Of a stretch of 64,000 nucleotides of DNA, positions 1 to 12,904 are shown piece by piece. Under the pieces are notes generated by a model. The model made no database searches, had not been told where the DNA came from, and saw nothing but the letters and a program-made list of their open reading frames with translations. Both the position numbers and the translations under genes were made by a program. How positions within the stretch are numbered: position 1 is the first letter of the stretch; every line of letters starts with the position of its first letter. The stretch comes from Rhodeus uyekii (taxonomy: Eukaryota; Chordata; Actinopteri; Cypriniformes; Acheilognathidae): the NCBI GenBank assembly GCA_037043235.1, contig JAWRVZ010000053.1, positions 930,001 through 994,000 of the forward strand. Direction: 5' to 3'.

Positions 1-3000
1 TTTGATCAAGCTGCCAGCAAGGTTGTGATGTACAGAGAGACGCCATTGTTCAGGAATATTTCTTCTGCTTCTGCCAGTAAGCCTATTTGGCATCCAAACC
101 TAAATGTCAGAGAAAAAAAAGACAAGAAACTTTGCTGCTACTGAAATATGTTACTGTTGGCAGGTTTTCTCAACTCAGTGATAGCAAGATGAAAAAGAAA
201 AATCAGAAATCCTTCATCTTCCAACTTTAATTAAAATAATTGTCTTGATAGAAGAAATGTGATCTCAAAATCCATTATATATTTGTTTCTTTTTTCTGCT
301 TAGACCATTGTCTTTGGCCATTGGGACTCATAATTTTGGGAGATGACATATGGGTCCAGGGTAGGTGGGGAAATGATCTGTATCACAGAGCTTTTTTATT
401 TGACTAGGTTTGCAACCAAATATTCCCTCACCTCCTCACCTCCCTCCTCAGGAAAAGGTAGTCGCTTGTCGAGGAATGTAGTGACTTTACTGGGACGTAC
501 ATGTCGCCTCATGCCCACCCTCTGGTTCTCACGACGTTCAGTCTTGTTAAAAGCTCTAATTAGTGGCTGCTGGCTATTTGGAAACAGATGTTTAAAGCTA
601 GCAAAAGATTTTAGACATCAAACACAGCGGGAAGTAGAAAGACATTCGCCCTTCCTTCCCCAAATACAGCTTCTAAACAGTCTGTTACTGGCCAGGGCAA
701 CAGAGAGAGAAAAAAGGAAACTGCATGAAGAGAATCAATTTAATTGTATTGTTTCAGTATTTGCCATTCACTGCTTCTGGCAATATCGCATAGGGCAAAA
801 AGGCACAGGGCAAAAAGAACAGGGCATGTTTTTATGTTTGCAGTAGTTGCCGATTACATGGCAACGTCTAGTGTGGTTGTAAATTATTTTTTGGATGTTT
901 TCATTGGAGCTCCTTCCACTCAATGAAGACCGGTTGGAAAGCCAGGCAACGTTTCTACTTTTAGAGCAAAGCAAGCAAAGGCCAGGAATTGGTACAGAAA
1001 CAGTTTATAAGAACAATGTTTTGACCTAGAAGTGTTAGTGACATTTCCTCTACATTTATTTGCAATATACATCGCACGAGATTTAAATGTAAACATATTT
1101 AATTGACAAAATACATCACAGTCTGGTCACGCATCCATCCGAGACTTTAATGAAGACGTGTGTCAGGACATTGAGGTTTTAGTGGAACGCCTCCTCTGAA
1201 ACATCAAAGGAGTCGAGCCATTTTCATTCAGTAATTCATCAAGAGCCATTAGATGGAGGATCATGTTGTCAGGCACCCTGTCATCATTTTGTCCTAGATC
1301 TTAAGTGGACTCTCCTGCTCATACCTAACAGTGTCTTACTGCGAATACAGCGCCCTGGACAGCAAAGTGCTCCACAAATAATCTTCTCTGTCTGTGGTGA
1401 TGCTTTTTAAGATCAAATATTTTAGAGACTAATGTTGCTGTTGTGTAGACATCATGAAATGAATATGGACCCAATTAACAATTTAATATTCTTCTCATTC
1501 TCATAATTCAAGAAAAAATTACAAAAGAATTACGAAGTGCTTTAGCAATGCTCCTCAAAATGTGTTCTCTGTACATTTCTTCAAATGGAATAAATGGCAG
1601 TGATTCACTCAGTTCAACTTTGTTGGAGTTACAAATGTATAAATCTATTATTAAATGAATTAGCTACATAAAATGTACTTTTCTTTAGGATAACATGCAC
1701 TGGTTAAAGTGAATTTGTCCCTTTATGATAAGCATTACGTTGACGCATAACATTTTTAAAAAGCATAACATTTTCAGAAATATAGCACATCCGGTAGGCT
1801 AAATGTGTTCAAATGCAGTTTCAGTTGTTTTTAATATTCTTTAAAGACTTCAATTGTATTTATTGGCTAACTAGTATCTATATTTGATCGATTGATCCCA
1901 AATTATTACATATACATGTAAAGCTTTTAAATTAGCATTATATTGTTGATTTAGTGTGTAAAGCATCTAACTTGATGGTTCTGTACATTTGCAACTGTTT
2001 TGCTGTATACTGCCTGTGGTCCAAATGTGCTACCAATGTGTTTTGCTTGATCTCAGTCTGGTGCCAGTTTATGGGCGAGCCTGTCTCACTTTTTCTTCAA
2101 TTAAAGTGGCCCAGATGTGGCTCTCAATTTGCTTTGCACCAATGAAATTACAGCACACCCTTTAAAACATCCAAATCCACTGCATGTCGGAAAAGAAAAT
2201 GTGCAAATTTATAGTTCCTAATAAGTTTTGCTTGCAGATCCATTTATAGTGGCTTCTGCTGTGTTACTGTAGCTTTAGGAGCAGCACATGTTGCTGTACA
2301 CATCGAATGCTGATGAATAACTGCAACACTACTTCCACTGAACATCTGCTCTTGCCAGACAGAAACATTTGCTTGTTTCAAGGTTGAAATACGCCTTTAG
2401 GTTTGTTAGGTGCTGAAACTCTTCAGATTTCCAGAACCTCCCGTGATTGCACACGCGCACTGTAAATGTATGTTCTTTGGCTCATAAAGTGCTGTATCCC
2501 TAGAAAATGTAGGATACAACAAATCTGCCAATAGAGCCCATCGTTTCACGAGTCTCATTCTGTGCCAGCTGGGCAATGCAGAGGCTTGACAGGCTTCTCT
2601 TTAAGGTTGTTAATCTATTCATGTCAGACTGAGGAATAAGCTACGCTTCATCTGTAGCTCCTCAGGATAGACTGCCTGCCAGACACTCCACCTCTGCACA
2701 CACCCGATAGATTATCCTGTTGTCACTTAAACAAGGCGGCAGCTCCCAAGAGCACTTCCTGTCTCTTCCTCGCTTCCTCCGCTGTCGCACACCCACAACT
2801 CTCCTGCCCTTAGGTGCCTAGTCCAGGCCAAGGGGAAAGAACAGCTATCAGACAATGCGATCTTCTATCCCTTCCCTGTTGCTCCCTCAACATGGACATC
2901 ACATGGCAAGAACAGGCAGGTTCACTTACTAAACTGTTGGAGGTGAGACATTTAAATTTCCGTCAGGTCCTCGGCACTCAAAGCAAAAGGATTTGAATAT

Positions 3001-4445
3001 CCTTATTTGTCTGTACCCGCATTGAACTGGCCCTCAGGGGACTGATTTGACTTCCTTTTGGAGGGCTGCAGTCTCTCAAAACCATGAAAATACTTGTTTC
3101 ACAAAGGGTTAATCCTTATTTTCCCATCACTAAAGGTTAAATTGAGTACCACTGAGATGTTTACCTTTGACAGATCAGTCTGAATTTTTTGTTTATGCTG
3201 AGCAAAAACGGTTTTGTGGTACCTGATTTGCCATTGTGGGTGTATTGTTGTGATTGATGGTTGTTATCTTTGGCCTCAATAAGGGTGTGATATCTGTTTC
3301 ATATCTGTCTCTCCACTGTTTGTGCCCATTCATATAAAACAGACCTGCTCTATTTGCATGCGCACCTATAGTGGCTAAGAGCTTGAAATAGAAACCACTG
3401 GTATGCAAACCGCATAGCCTGGATAATTCACAATCTTCAGGGATGGGAGATGTCTGCTTTTGACAACTAATGAAAGGAACCTGCAACTTGAGGTGAACGG
3501 CTGCAGTTGCTTACCGATGATCAGAGCATTCGGCTTTTAGCAGACTGCGGCCCTGGAGGAATGAAAAGTTGTTTTGAGTCATTATATTTTGGTATATATG
3601 TGTGTGTGTGTTTGTGTGTATATGTTCTCAATTATGACGGCATTTCATTGGAGTGGGAGAGATGAAAGAAAAAAAACATGAACCGTGGCTGAGTGACATA
3701 GCTTCATCTTGTACAGTGAAACCTAATCCATTGAGTTTTGACAGACAAAACTCGACTTATCTCTAAAGATGTTCAAACTGTGTTTTGTCCTGTGCTGAGC
3801 TCTAGTAAGCCTGAGACAGTGTGAAATGTGGGATTGCTAAGCCTTAATGTTTGTGCTTGTGTTGTTGATATGGGTGGGTGCTGGGGCATCTGTCAGTAGT
3901 GAGGGTGGCCCCTCTTCCTCTTGGTAATTGGATCTAAAAGTTCATAGCCAGGGATGACAGACGAGTGCATTGTTGAGAGAATGGGAGGTCTGAACTTGTG
4001 CATCCTCATCTCCATCCATTCTATGACATGTCATGTAGTGGAATTCATAACCACACATAAATGTTCATTAAGAATGCTAGATTGAATAAAAAATGTTTTT
4101 TATGTACAAAATACATAAAAATACTACTCATAAAGATTGAACAATGACCTTAATGTTTAGGTGATCGTTAAAATCTTAGTTCTTTATTGTTATTATTTTT
4201 TAAAGAATATTCATTACCAAGGGGTCCCTGTTATGAAAAGGAAAATGAAGATAAAATAGAGTTTTATACGTCATTATCCAATCTGTTCATGTATCTTTTG
4301 TATACATTTCTCTTCATCAGATCACTCTTCACTTTTTTTTTTAGCTTTAGTCATAGCATTGCAAGGTCTAGATTGCCAGCTATGGCCCAGATGTGTTGCG
4401 GTTTCCAAATATTAACACTTCCTCATCTATTTTGCTTGTGTGCAG
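1..4445 (+). other. presumed last intron of wnt10a
   Basis: This stretch ends in a pyrimidine-rich tract and a CAG acceptor directly before the wnt10a terminal exon. I looked for the preceding Wnt exon (the Trp-Glu-Trp-Gly-Gly-Cys-Ser-Pro region of Wnt10 proteins) and did not find it, so the donor probably lies before base 1. The sequence is AT-rich, stop-dense on both strands and without recognisable transposon ends. A short TG-rich run lies near 3595-3625. Open frames such as 343-846 have no recognisable domain and look like chance. Intronic enhancers are possible but cannot be seen by eye. Confidence 0.7.
4427..4445 (+). other. splice acceptor of wnt10a last exon
   Basis: A pyrimidine-rich stretch ending in TGTGTGCAG directly precedes the first codon that aligns with Wnt10 proteins. 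The exon then starts in phase 0 with GTT. A second upstream tract of eight or more T residues followed by TAG (near 4332-4345) could be an alternative acceptor, but the frame downstream of it is not Wnt-like. Confidence 0.75.
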
Positions 4446-4913
4446 GTTGTGGTGGACCACATGAGGAGGAAATGTAAATGCCATGGGACATCAGGAAGCT
4501 GTCAGCTCAAGACCTGCTGGCAGGTGACTCCAGAGTTCAGAACGGTAGGCTCGCTGCTAAAGGAACGCTTCAACGTCGCCACGCTAATCAAAGCCCACAA
4601 CAGAAACACCGGTCAGGTGGAACATGCCCACCCCACACACCGACGTAGAGCCAATGTGAACGACCTGGTCTACTTTGAGAAGTCCCCAGATTTCTGTGAG
4701 AGAGACCCTGGCTCGGACTCTGCTGGGACGCAGGGCCGGATCTGTAACAAAACCAGCCAGGGCATGGACAACTGTGAGAGCCTGTGCTGTGGACGTGGGC
4801 ACAACATCTTACAGCAGACTCGTAGCGAGCGCTGCAATTGCAAGTTCCACTGGTGTTGTTACGTGGTGTGCGAGGAGTGCAGGATAACAGAGTGGGTCAG
4901 CGTCTGCAAATGA
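4446..4913 (+). CDS. wnt10a: Wnt10a, terminal coding exon (C-terminal ~155 residues)
   Basis: This exon encodes the C-terminal third of a secreted, lipid-modified Wnt ligand of the Wnt10 group, which signals through Frizzled/LRP. It opens with VVVDHMRRKCKCHGTSGSC. The Ser codon at 4491-4493 sits at the position of the palmitoleoylated serine that contacts Frizzled. It is followed by KTCWQVTPEFRTVGSLL, the Wnt10 signature LVYFEKSPDFCER, CCGRGHNILQQTRSERCNC, and the C-terminal cysteine finger HWCCYVVCEECRITEW ending WVSVCK and TGA at 4911-4913. The conserved cysteines of this half appear to be present, with no frameshift. Residues CWQVTPEFRTVG and the WVSVCK terminus favour Wnt10a over Wnt10b, whose version is more divergent. 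The exon has no start codon of its own; it begins at the acceptor in phase 0. In vertebrates wnt10a usually lies beside wnt6, which is not in this window. Confidence 0.96.
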   Translation, partial: VVVDHMRRKCKCHGTSGSCQLKTCWQVTPEFRTVGSLLKERFNVATLIKAHNRNTGQVEHAHPTHRRRANVNDLVYFEKSPDFCERDPGSDSAGTQGRICNKTSQGMDNCESLCCGRGHNILQQTRSERCNCKFHWCCYVVCEECRITEWVSVCK

Positions 4914-5324
4914 AATGAGCAATCATCTACTAAATGTAAAAAAACAACAACAGACGTTAAACATAGGGAAAGACTGAGAAATACCTCCCTTTTGCAATGG
5001 ACTGCCATTTCCATGATTCAAATGGAAAGCACAAAAGCAGACTGAGATGAATTGTGAGTGCTAGAGAAGTGTGTACATGTTTGCATACTGCATGGGTCCA
5101 AGCACAAGGTTTCAGACTGATTTTGGACTTGCACTGCATTTAATTTCAGAAAGTATTTTTAATTTAAATAAATTAAGAATATGAATATATTGTGGAGTAT
5201 ATTGCCAACAGAGCACTCATCGACACGGCGTTGTGTTCGTTTTATTTCGGTTTTCAAAGAAATCAATGGCTTGTAGTCCTGTAATATAGCACCAAGCAGC
5301 CGCATGGGATTCCGGTACTTAAAG
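4914..5324 (+). other. presumed wnt10a 3' UTR, proximal part
   Basis: AT-rich sequence after the wnt10a stop with no open frame or transposon end. It contains an AATAAA hexamer at 5167-5172. The transcript may stop there or run on into the microsatellite that starts at 5325. Confidence 0.5.
5167..5172 (+). promoter_or_regulatory. candidate polyadenylation signal for wnt10a
   Basis: First AATAAA after the wnt10a stop codon, about 255 bases downstream, followed by a GT-containing stretch. The hexamer is seen directly; its use is inferred, because AATAAA is common in AT-rich DNA. Confidence 0.4.
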
Positions 5325-5536
<212 letters not shown>

Positions 5537-5565
5537 TGTGTGTGTATCCATACACGCACACACAC

Positions 5566-6292
5566 AAAGTGGGTCAAGCCAAAAAGTGCAAAATATTTAG
5601 TGGTCTTATCCATTTTAATCACAAATTCCTGGTCAGGAAGTTAGCAAAAATTGCTAAAATACTGTAAATAACGTAACTTAGCACAAAATAGCCTTACCCA
5701 ATTTCCAGACAGGTTTTACAGGAAGAAGAGTCAGTGTTGTTAATGTTAATGGCTTCAATCAGTTCCCAGTTAGTCTGGGTTTAAATCTGGACTCTAACCA
5801 GGACAAAACATGAGCCTGTTGAACTTTTTTTCAAGCCACTTCTTGGTTTGTCTTTGCAGTTTGGGCAGGACCATTGTTTTGTTGAAAAATAACATCTGAT
5901 CATTCCTTGAACAACATTCTCCTGTACACCCAAGCATTAAATGACTTTTCACAGTGACGTATCTCACCATTACAAGCAACTAAAAAGGCTCCCCACACAA
6001 TGGAATTTCCTTCATGCTTAACTTTGGCAGAGATGCATTTATTATTATATTTCTCTCCAGATCACTCTGGAGCATCACCATGCAACTTGTGTTTCATTGT
6101 GATTCATCACTCGTCACATAATCCTATATTCTACCAAACACTTGATTCTGTCTTTGATGTTTTTCTGAGACAAAAATGGCTTTTTAAGTAATGCATTTAC
6201 TGAAATATTTTGGTATTTCCTGACCAATAGTTTGTGGTTAAGACAATTAAAAATGTAGGTTAGTGTTTAGCTATTTTGGGCTTGGCCCATTT
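5566..6292 (-). mobile_element. Tc1-like DNA transposon relic
   Basis: Two ends match in inverted orientation. The start (TGGGTCAAGCC, then a block containing CCTGGTCAGGAA at about 5628-5640) is mirrored near 6215-6290 by TTCCTGACCA and GCTTGGCCCA. Between the ends, the minus strand encodes a decayed Tc1/mariner transposase C-terminal half. The element is about 730 bp, roughly half an intact Tc1 element, so the N-terminal DNA-binding part is deleted. It is flanked by the GATA and TA microsatellites, and I could not define a TA duplication. Confidence 0.7.
5760..6085 (-). pseudogene. decayed Tc1/mariner transposase, C-terminal part
   Basis: Read on the minus strand this gives VKHEGNSIVWGAF, then FQQNNGPAQTAKTNQEV, broken by in-frame stops. 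These match the Tc1 landmarks VKHGGGSVMVWG and FQQDNDPKHTAK. The second catalytic Asp, in QQDN, is replaced by Asn, so the product would be inactive even without the stops. The third acidic residue (DLNPIE region) is not recognisable. Confidence 0.7.
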
Positions 6293-6351
6293 TTATTTTA
6301 TTTTTTTTTTGCCCAGGAGTGTCTGTCTGTGTGTGTGAGTGTGTGTCTGTG

Positions 6352-6353
<2 letters not shown>

Positions 6354-6403
<50 letters not shown>

Positions 6404-6420
6404 CATACATATATATACGT

Positions 6421-6481
<61 letters not shown>
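6354..6481. repeat. (TA)n microsatellite in two blocks
   Basis: Two long alternating TA tracts (about 6354-6397 and 6426-6481) are separated by about 28 bases containing ACAGACATAC. Such tracts are self-complementary and can extrude cruciforms. The overlapping Tyr-Ile frames are artefacts. Confidence 0.95.
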
Positions 6482-6483
<2 letters not shown>

Positions 6484-8440
6484 TATACCTTTGCACAGAG
6501 CCATTTGTCTGAAGAGTTTAACAAATAAACTCTGGAGTATAAAAACGGTATCATATACCAGTTAATATCAGTTCAAAAAGTCCAGCATGTCTATTTCAAT
6601 TTCCAGTGATTGTACATATAACCACTTTAATGCTGGGAAAAGTATAGACTGGTATTCAAAGGCTTGTTTGCCTTGTCAAGTGACACTTTTGCACTCAAGT
6701 GCAAGCTGTGGATCAGTCTTGGAGACCGACAGAAAGGACAACACTGTAACATGGATATGGACATATGTTATGGACAAAGGCATGAAAAACATCATAAAAA
6801 GGATCTGAGCAGTCTAAATGTATGGAAGAAGCTGGACCTCTGCAGATGCTTCTGTGTATGACGTTTCCTTGCTAACTGTTGGCTGTGCCTCTGTTCACTG
6901 TAACAGGAACATATTCACCAGAGCTTTTAATGTCAGTCAGTAGATATGTATAATCACGTCCTGATCACCACACCCATCATGTGATAGCTATAGGCCCCCT
7001 GAAATCACCAAAACTGAAATATATATTTCATGCAACTCAACTGTCCAGACATGATATTCAACGTTCAGAGATGTTTTAGAATCTTTTCAGATTGCTCATT
7101 GTCTTACATAATGTCTTATATAAAGTAGTAAAATATCTAGTGATATTTTATGAAAATAACTGTTTATGGCCAGTGTAAGAAACTTGTTTCAGTTTTTTTT
7201 TTCATTGAATCATGAAGTTTCTGCAAATATCATCGCTTAATAGCTACATAGAATAAGCTTTTGAACACCTTTGTCCATGCAAACCAAAATATCAAAACCA
7301 AAAAACAACTACATAATGGCTCATAATTATGCAACACATTTCAAAGGGAACTCCATCCAAATTTTTCATTTAGTCATTTCAAAGTTTGTCCCAAAATTAA
7401 AGAAGAATCATTACCTTTTTGTTTATTTTAATCTTCTAATTTTGTTCTGTTTTGTTTTGATTTGTTGTTGTATTTATTTATTTGTGTGTCTTCCTCATGT
7501 TAAAATATATGCCGAAACATCATAAATGCATTTGTAAAAGAATTTTGAATTTTTAGTTAACTAAGTTTTGGTTAACGTTTAATTCAATTTGATTGTTTGC
7601 ACATTTAGAATAATTATCCTGGAAAAATGACTGACATGAAATACTGTGCGGGGTGAACGCGATATGCATTTTCTATTTTAAATGGTATAATTTTTTAAGT
7701 TTGAATATGTAAGTTATTTTTTTTCTTTTTGTGGATAACTTAATATTTGTAAAACAATAAAGAACTTAATTATAGAACACGTTGAAGATTGATGTTGACA
7801 TGCCTGCATACCAGCTTTCACATTTCACCTGTTTTGCATATGCAACAAGAACGAACAAAAGAACACAATACACAGGACTGGTGTGTTGGTTGTTCAGACC
7901 AATACATTATATCATGCATATATTTTTTAATTTCTGGAAAGCAGGATATTTTTTTGTCCTGTTCTCTGACAAAAGTAAATTATTTTTCCATTGCTAACCA
8001 CATGAAGAGTGAGGACATGCACATTGTTGCAGCCTACAGAGAAGGCTCCAGTCAGTCATCAGCAATTCATATAGCAAAACTGATCATCTCTGCCTTTATA
8101 TAAACAAGTTGCATCAAATTAACCAAGTACCCCTTTTAATCATTAATTGTTATCAGTATTGGGTAAGTTACTCCAAATAAAATGGAATCATCAACAGTGT
8201 AACTAGATTACTAATTTCTCTCTGTAAAATGCATGCATTATTTTTTGTTTACTACTTTCTAATCCCATATCAACCTCGACCAGTTGAACAATACAACGAT
8301 AGATGATACTGCTCTTTTATTTTCAACGTGAATAATATAAAATTGCATAGATCATTCATGAAATAACCAAGATATTTAAAGGGAGGTGCCATTAAAAACA
8401 TACATTTTAAGTTAGACACCTGGTTATGTTAAATCTACTA
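6482..8440. other. AT-rich intergenic DNA, nothing recognised
   Basis: No splice-bounded open frame, transposon terminus or RNA fold was recognised on either strand. Open frames of up to about 105 codons (for example 7789-8103) lack domains and occur where stops are sparse by chance. Confidence 0.5.
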
Positions 8441-9177
8441 CAGTGGATTCCGGTTATGTTGACAGCCTCGGGGGTTGCAAAAAAGCGTTGAGATAACCAA
8501 GGATCAAGATAAAAAAAGGCCAATACGGCGATTTATTTGATGAAGCGATCGGCATGCTTTAAAAATGTACATACACTGTATATGTTTGCTAACAACAAAA
8601 GGCATATGTGCACCAACTAACAGCAGAGATCTGCCAGTATACAATAAAAAACACTTTCGATTCTCGATACAAACCTTTAATTATATTCTACAACATTGCA
8701 AACACAATGATCGCTCACAGCGTAAAAAGTCACAACACACGTGTAAACACATTGGCTCATAACATATTCAGGAGGTCATCACGCTGTACAAGATTTCATA
8801 CTTTCTTGCATTCTGCCTGTCTAATGTGCTTTCTCAACAAATTTGGCTTCGTCCCGTCTTTTAATAACCGTGTTCTTCAATCCTCAGCGGCGCAGAGCGT
8901 CAGAACAGAAGCAGGGGTGTGTGTTTATCTAAGCCTCATACTCATTGGTCGGTAACCACTCGTCAATGTCAAAATATTTGAGAAAACCAATCAAATCAGA
9001 GAAGGCGGGCTCATAAAACGCAACAATCCACGTGCAGTGCCACGTGCATGCGCAGTGAATTAGGTATGATCATTAGTCATGAGATAACCATGTGAAATGG
9101 CGAATTTGTTCCTCTTTTGTGCTCGAGATATTAGGGTTCGGCGACATAAAATAATCGACATAACCGATAAGAAAATG
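8441..9177. mobile_element. non-autonomous pogo/Tigger-like element (MITE)
   Basis: It begins after TA with CAGTGGATTCCGGTTATGTTGAC. The right end, just before the CTAT microsatellite, reads in reverse complement as TTATCGGTTATGTCGA, giving an imperfect inverted terminal repeat around GGTTATGT-GA. Left-end text such as GTTGAGATAACC repeats the TIR theme internally. No transposase is present. The CAG start, TA flank and 'GTCGA-GATAACC' wording are typical of pogo/Tigger-type TIRs. Family assignment is from recognition only. Confidence 0.6.
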
Positions 9178-9503
<326 letters not shown>

Positions 9504-10312
9504 AACTCTCAGTCCTCAAACAGAACATGAAGGGTAAGCATAAACTCTGCATGAACAGAAAAAAAGCATAATTTATAGTTCTGTATATTTGCTCTGAGAG
9601 TCAAGTTCTTGGCAGGCACCTTAATACACATGTGACTTTGAAGAAAGAGCTCATTTGCATATATTGTCTTATTCATTTGTCAGTAAAGTGTTGTTTTCTG
9701 TGGAATTGATCAGTATCAGTGCTTTCTGTTCAGGAAATTGACAAGTACAGAAGTTTGAGAAGACACTGAGGAAAAAAAGAGGCCAGCTGGAGAAAGAAGC
9801 CGATGGAAAACAAGCACCTCAGTGCCAATGCCTGATGTGAAATAAATGTTCTGCGTTTTTCCCCAAGGGTGGATCACGTCAAGCTGATGTGATGGGCCAG
9901 TCTCTACAAGCTCAGGACAGAACAGACAGAGAGACTGTACACACCACGCAAAGCTCAGAATGACACAGTTTTTATTGTAGCCAGAGATAAGTCATTATTA
10001 TTTTCTTAGCTAAATCAAAAGCATGACATGCAAGAGGCAAAGACCATGCCGTTTGTATTGAAACCTGTACATCATTTGGCCATGGTTGTTTGACCATGCT
10101 AAAAGAATTATGATCTTGAAAGTCGAAGGCTCATTTAATTATCTATTTGCAAACACAGGTGAACTTTGACCTCCCTACATGCTTAGAGACCACACATGAA
10201 TGTCTGAGCAGGTATTGGTTTGCAGATACATGAGGAATTCTGCAAGAAAAGATCCTGTGCACGCAGAGGAACATGCAGTAGAACAGAATGAGGAACGTAC
10301 AGTGGTAATAGT
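9504..10312. other. intergenic DNA, nothing recognised
   Basis: Non-repetitive-looking AT-rich sequence without a recognisable open frame or mobile-element end. Confidence 0.5.
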
Positions 10313-10560
10313 GTCACGATTACGGACTTCTGTTTTGTTATTCTGTTGGGTTAGTTCCTGGTTTGCCTTCTCTGTTTAGGTCCTTTTTCATTTGTTACTG
10401 ATCATCTCCTGTATAATTATCACCGGTCAGTTAATTTGTTGGTTGTATTTACTTGTTTTGTTTAGTCTCTTGTCAGTTCTCTTTCAGTTAATGTGATTTG
10501 TATGTTCTCCTACGTATTCTAAAGACCCCTAGTATAACGCATTGAAACACATCAATCAAT
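10313..10560 (+). mobile_element. LTR fragment, gypsy-like
   Basis: It starts TGTCACGATTACGGAC and continues in the T-rich, CCTG/TTTAG-rich style of teleost Ty3/gypsy long terminal repeats (TGTCAC start). No partner LTR, primer-binding site or coding part is adjacent, so it is a solo or truncated LTR. Confidence 0.45.
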
Positions 10561-11829
10561 TTCAGAAGGAATCTGAAATATTATAAAACACCTATATAAT
10601 AAACCATTCATAAAGTCTTTATGTAAAGTAAAACCCACAAAAGTTGCACCACATGACATTTAAAACCACATGAGACTACTTGAATACAAAAACTGCATCT
10701 CTATGTTTTAAACTAGATTTTCTTCAATGTTGTCATTCTAGTCATTGGCCATTTAATGTTCTTGTCAACACGATTATTGGTTTGTCAATAATAACTATTG
10801 ACGTCATAATGCAGAGGAAATCAACCACATTCCTCTTTTATCAATGCCATTAATCAATGTTTTTTTTTGTTTGTTTGTTTTTTTGTGATTATGCATTATA
10901 ATGATGTTTGGTAACGCCCTTTGTTTGAACGTCAGACTCTGCTTGCCCCCTGAAATTCTGAGGTTCTGTGATGCATGTGATTTTGTGAACATTCAAAATG
11001 AACAGGCAGGATTGAGCTTGCTTAAGATTTTTCCTTATTGTATAGCACACCCACCCCACCACTATCCAGATTTGGTCTATTATGCACTCATTCCATTCTC
11101 AGCAATATTTGCTATTTGTCATCAGTATGTTCTTTCATTTTTCAACTGAATTCAGTGTCACAAAGTATATCTTAAGGCCATTATAGATCCCTCTGCTCTC
11201 TGATGGCACCCATACAGATTTTGGAGATCTGTAAAAAAAAGTTCAGTCACAGAGAAGGTCATTTGATTAGCAATAGGACTCATAAGGATTAGAGCATGAC
11301 AAAAAAAAAAAAACAGACAGCAAGAAGACAGAAAGAAGGAAATTCTCCACACACAGAAAGTAGAAAGGTCATGATGCAAACAGAAAGCAACAGCAAGAAC
11401 AAACTATGAATCATTTAAATTTTGCAAAAAGTTTCCATTTTCTTTCATCACTTTACTGCAATCTAAAAATGCTTATTATCTTGTAATTTTATCATTTTTA
11501 TTTGCATTTATTTCTTCCAATATATTCAACATTTGCTTTTCACATGCACAGGACATTTCATGGAAAACAAGATGTTCCTTGGTCTTTTGGAATCAGAGTG
11601 CAACACAGTCATTCAAACACTGTTTTGGAAAACAAAGATGAAATGGTTATGACGTCAGAATATTATATATATATATATATATATATATTATATTGAGGTC
11701 ATTGAAAATGAGAATGAGAAAAAAAATCTTTCAAAAGTGTTTTAAACAGTGAATTGCATTACGTTTTCTTGTCATTATACAGTAATAAAACAAATAATCT
11801 TAATGTCATAAAAAAATCGCACATTTTTC
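10561..11829. other. intergenic DNA with a short (TA)n
   Basis: A TA run lies at 11662-11690 and an A-rich run near 11300. No gene or mobile-element terminus was recognised. Confidence 0.5.
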
Positions 11830-11981
11830 TGACCATGACACAGTCATGAGTGTCACATTTTTTTTCGTGTCTCAACCCTCTTCCTGTTTCCTTGCGTGTT
11901 TTTCCAGTATCATTCTCTTCACCTGTCTTGTAATCAGTCACCTTGTTCATCTTGTCACCTGTGTCCACAACGTCCCCATAT
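11830..11981 (+). mobile_element. LTR-like scrap
   Basis: A GTGTCAC start followed by CTTCCTGTTTCCTTGCGTG and CACCTGTCTTGTAATCAGTCACC resembles the 5' part of the LTR-like stretch at 12905-13165. It is cut off by the transposon end at 11984. Confidence 0.4.
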
Positions 11982-11983
11982 TA

Positions 11984-12500
11984 CAGTTTTTCTCAATTGC
12001 TAAAACACTAAACCCCATTGTCTGAACCAAATTCTCAGTTGCCTGAACCCACTGATTGAATCAATCACTCTTTTGGCAGAACCATAAGCACTTTTCTCCT
12101 GTTTAGACACAACCTCTCGACACATTTTCATTGTGATGCACCCGTGCTGCATAATGCTGAGCACAGGTGACAAAAGCCAAACACAATTAAAGCACTGTTC
12201 TCACCACTTGAACACAACAACTCAAAATTTATCACACTTGTGTCTAATGATGTGAAGGAACATATGCAGTTAGCAGTTCAGAGACAATGAGTAGAAATCT
12301 GAGAGGAAGAGTTTGTGTGAGAGGAGGTGGAGGTGGTCAGTGTGGTCAGCAATATCTGATGAAATCAGAGCTACTGTGATTGACCATGTTCTTGTCCATG
12401 CTATGAGCATGAGGGAGGCTGGACACAGGGTACAACCAAACATCAGTAGATTCACTGTGTCCACCATAATTCCAAGATTTAGAGAAGAGAACAGGTACTT
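11984..12500 (+). mobile_element. 5' part of a Tc1/IS630-like transposon
   Basis: The terminus CAGTTTTTCTCAATTGCTAA follows TA (11982-11983), as expected for the superfamily's TA target. About 300 bases later the transposase N-terminal frame begins. The element is cut off where the 2.72-kb tandem unit starts, and no 3' half was found in the window. Confidence 0.65.
12287..12500 (+). pseudogene. Tc1/IS630-like transposase N-terminus (frameshifted, truncated)
   Basis: Starting at ATG 12287 the frame gives a Gly/Arg-rich leader, then shifts frame near 12345. It continues as SDEIRATVIDHVLVHAMS, MREAGHRVQPNISRFTVSTI and RFREENR. This is the helix-turn-helix N-terminal region of a transposase family abundant in teleosts. 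No catalytic domain remains. Confidence 0.7.
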
Positions 12501-12514
12501 ATAGTACATTATAG

Positions 12515-12660
12515 CAGTGGTCCCCAACCCCCGGTCCGCGGATGAAATGGTACCGGGCTGCGGATCGAATTCATGCCGAATTCGTCCGTGAGCGACTGCA
12601 AGCGGCTGTGGCGCTGTAGCTTTGGCGGTGAGGAGGTGTGTTTCAACAAACGCGTGGTCC
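12515..12660 (+). mobile_element. hAT-like terminal sequence
   Basis: CAGTGGTCCCCAACCCCCGG followed by CCGCGGATG and GTACCGGGCTGCGGATCG has the wording of hAT (Charlie-type) termini. The same sequence recurs at 15234 in copy 2. The opposite terminus was not located, so this may be a truncated element. Assignment is by recognition. Confidence 0.5.
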
Positions 12661-12904
12661 CCCCCCTCCCCCGTCATCAACAATCGCGCGGACCCCCCAC
12701 CCATCAACAATCGCGCACCCCCCCCCCCCCCCGTCAACAATCGCGTACACCCCCCTTTCTGTTTTGTCTTTTTGTACAAGTGCTAAATGCACAGTTTTTG
12801 TTTTGTTTTGTAACAAGCAGCTTTCAAGAAATGTGTCTTAGCAATCGAGAAAAACTGTAAATGTTTTTTTATGTGCTAAATCAGTTTGTCTTTAAGACCA
12901 TACC

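Noticed and set aside
343..846. 167-codon frame in the wnt10a intron
   Set aside because: Starts and ends within intron-like AT-rich DNA, has no domain, and codon use is unremarkable.
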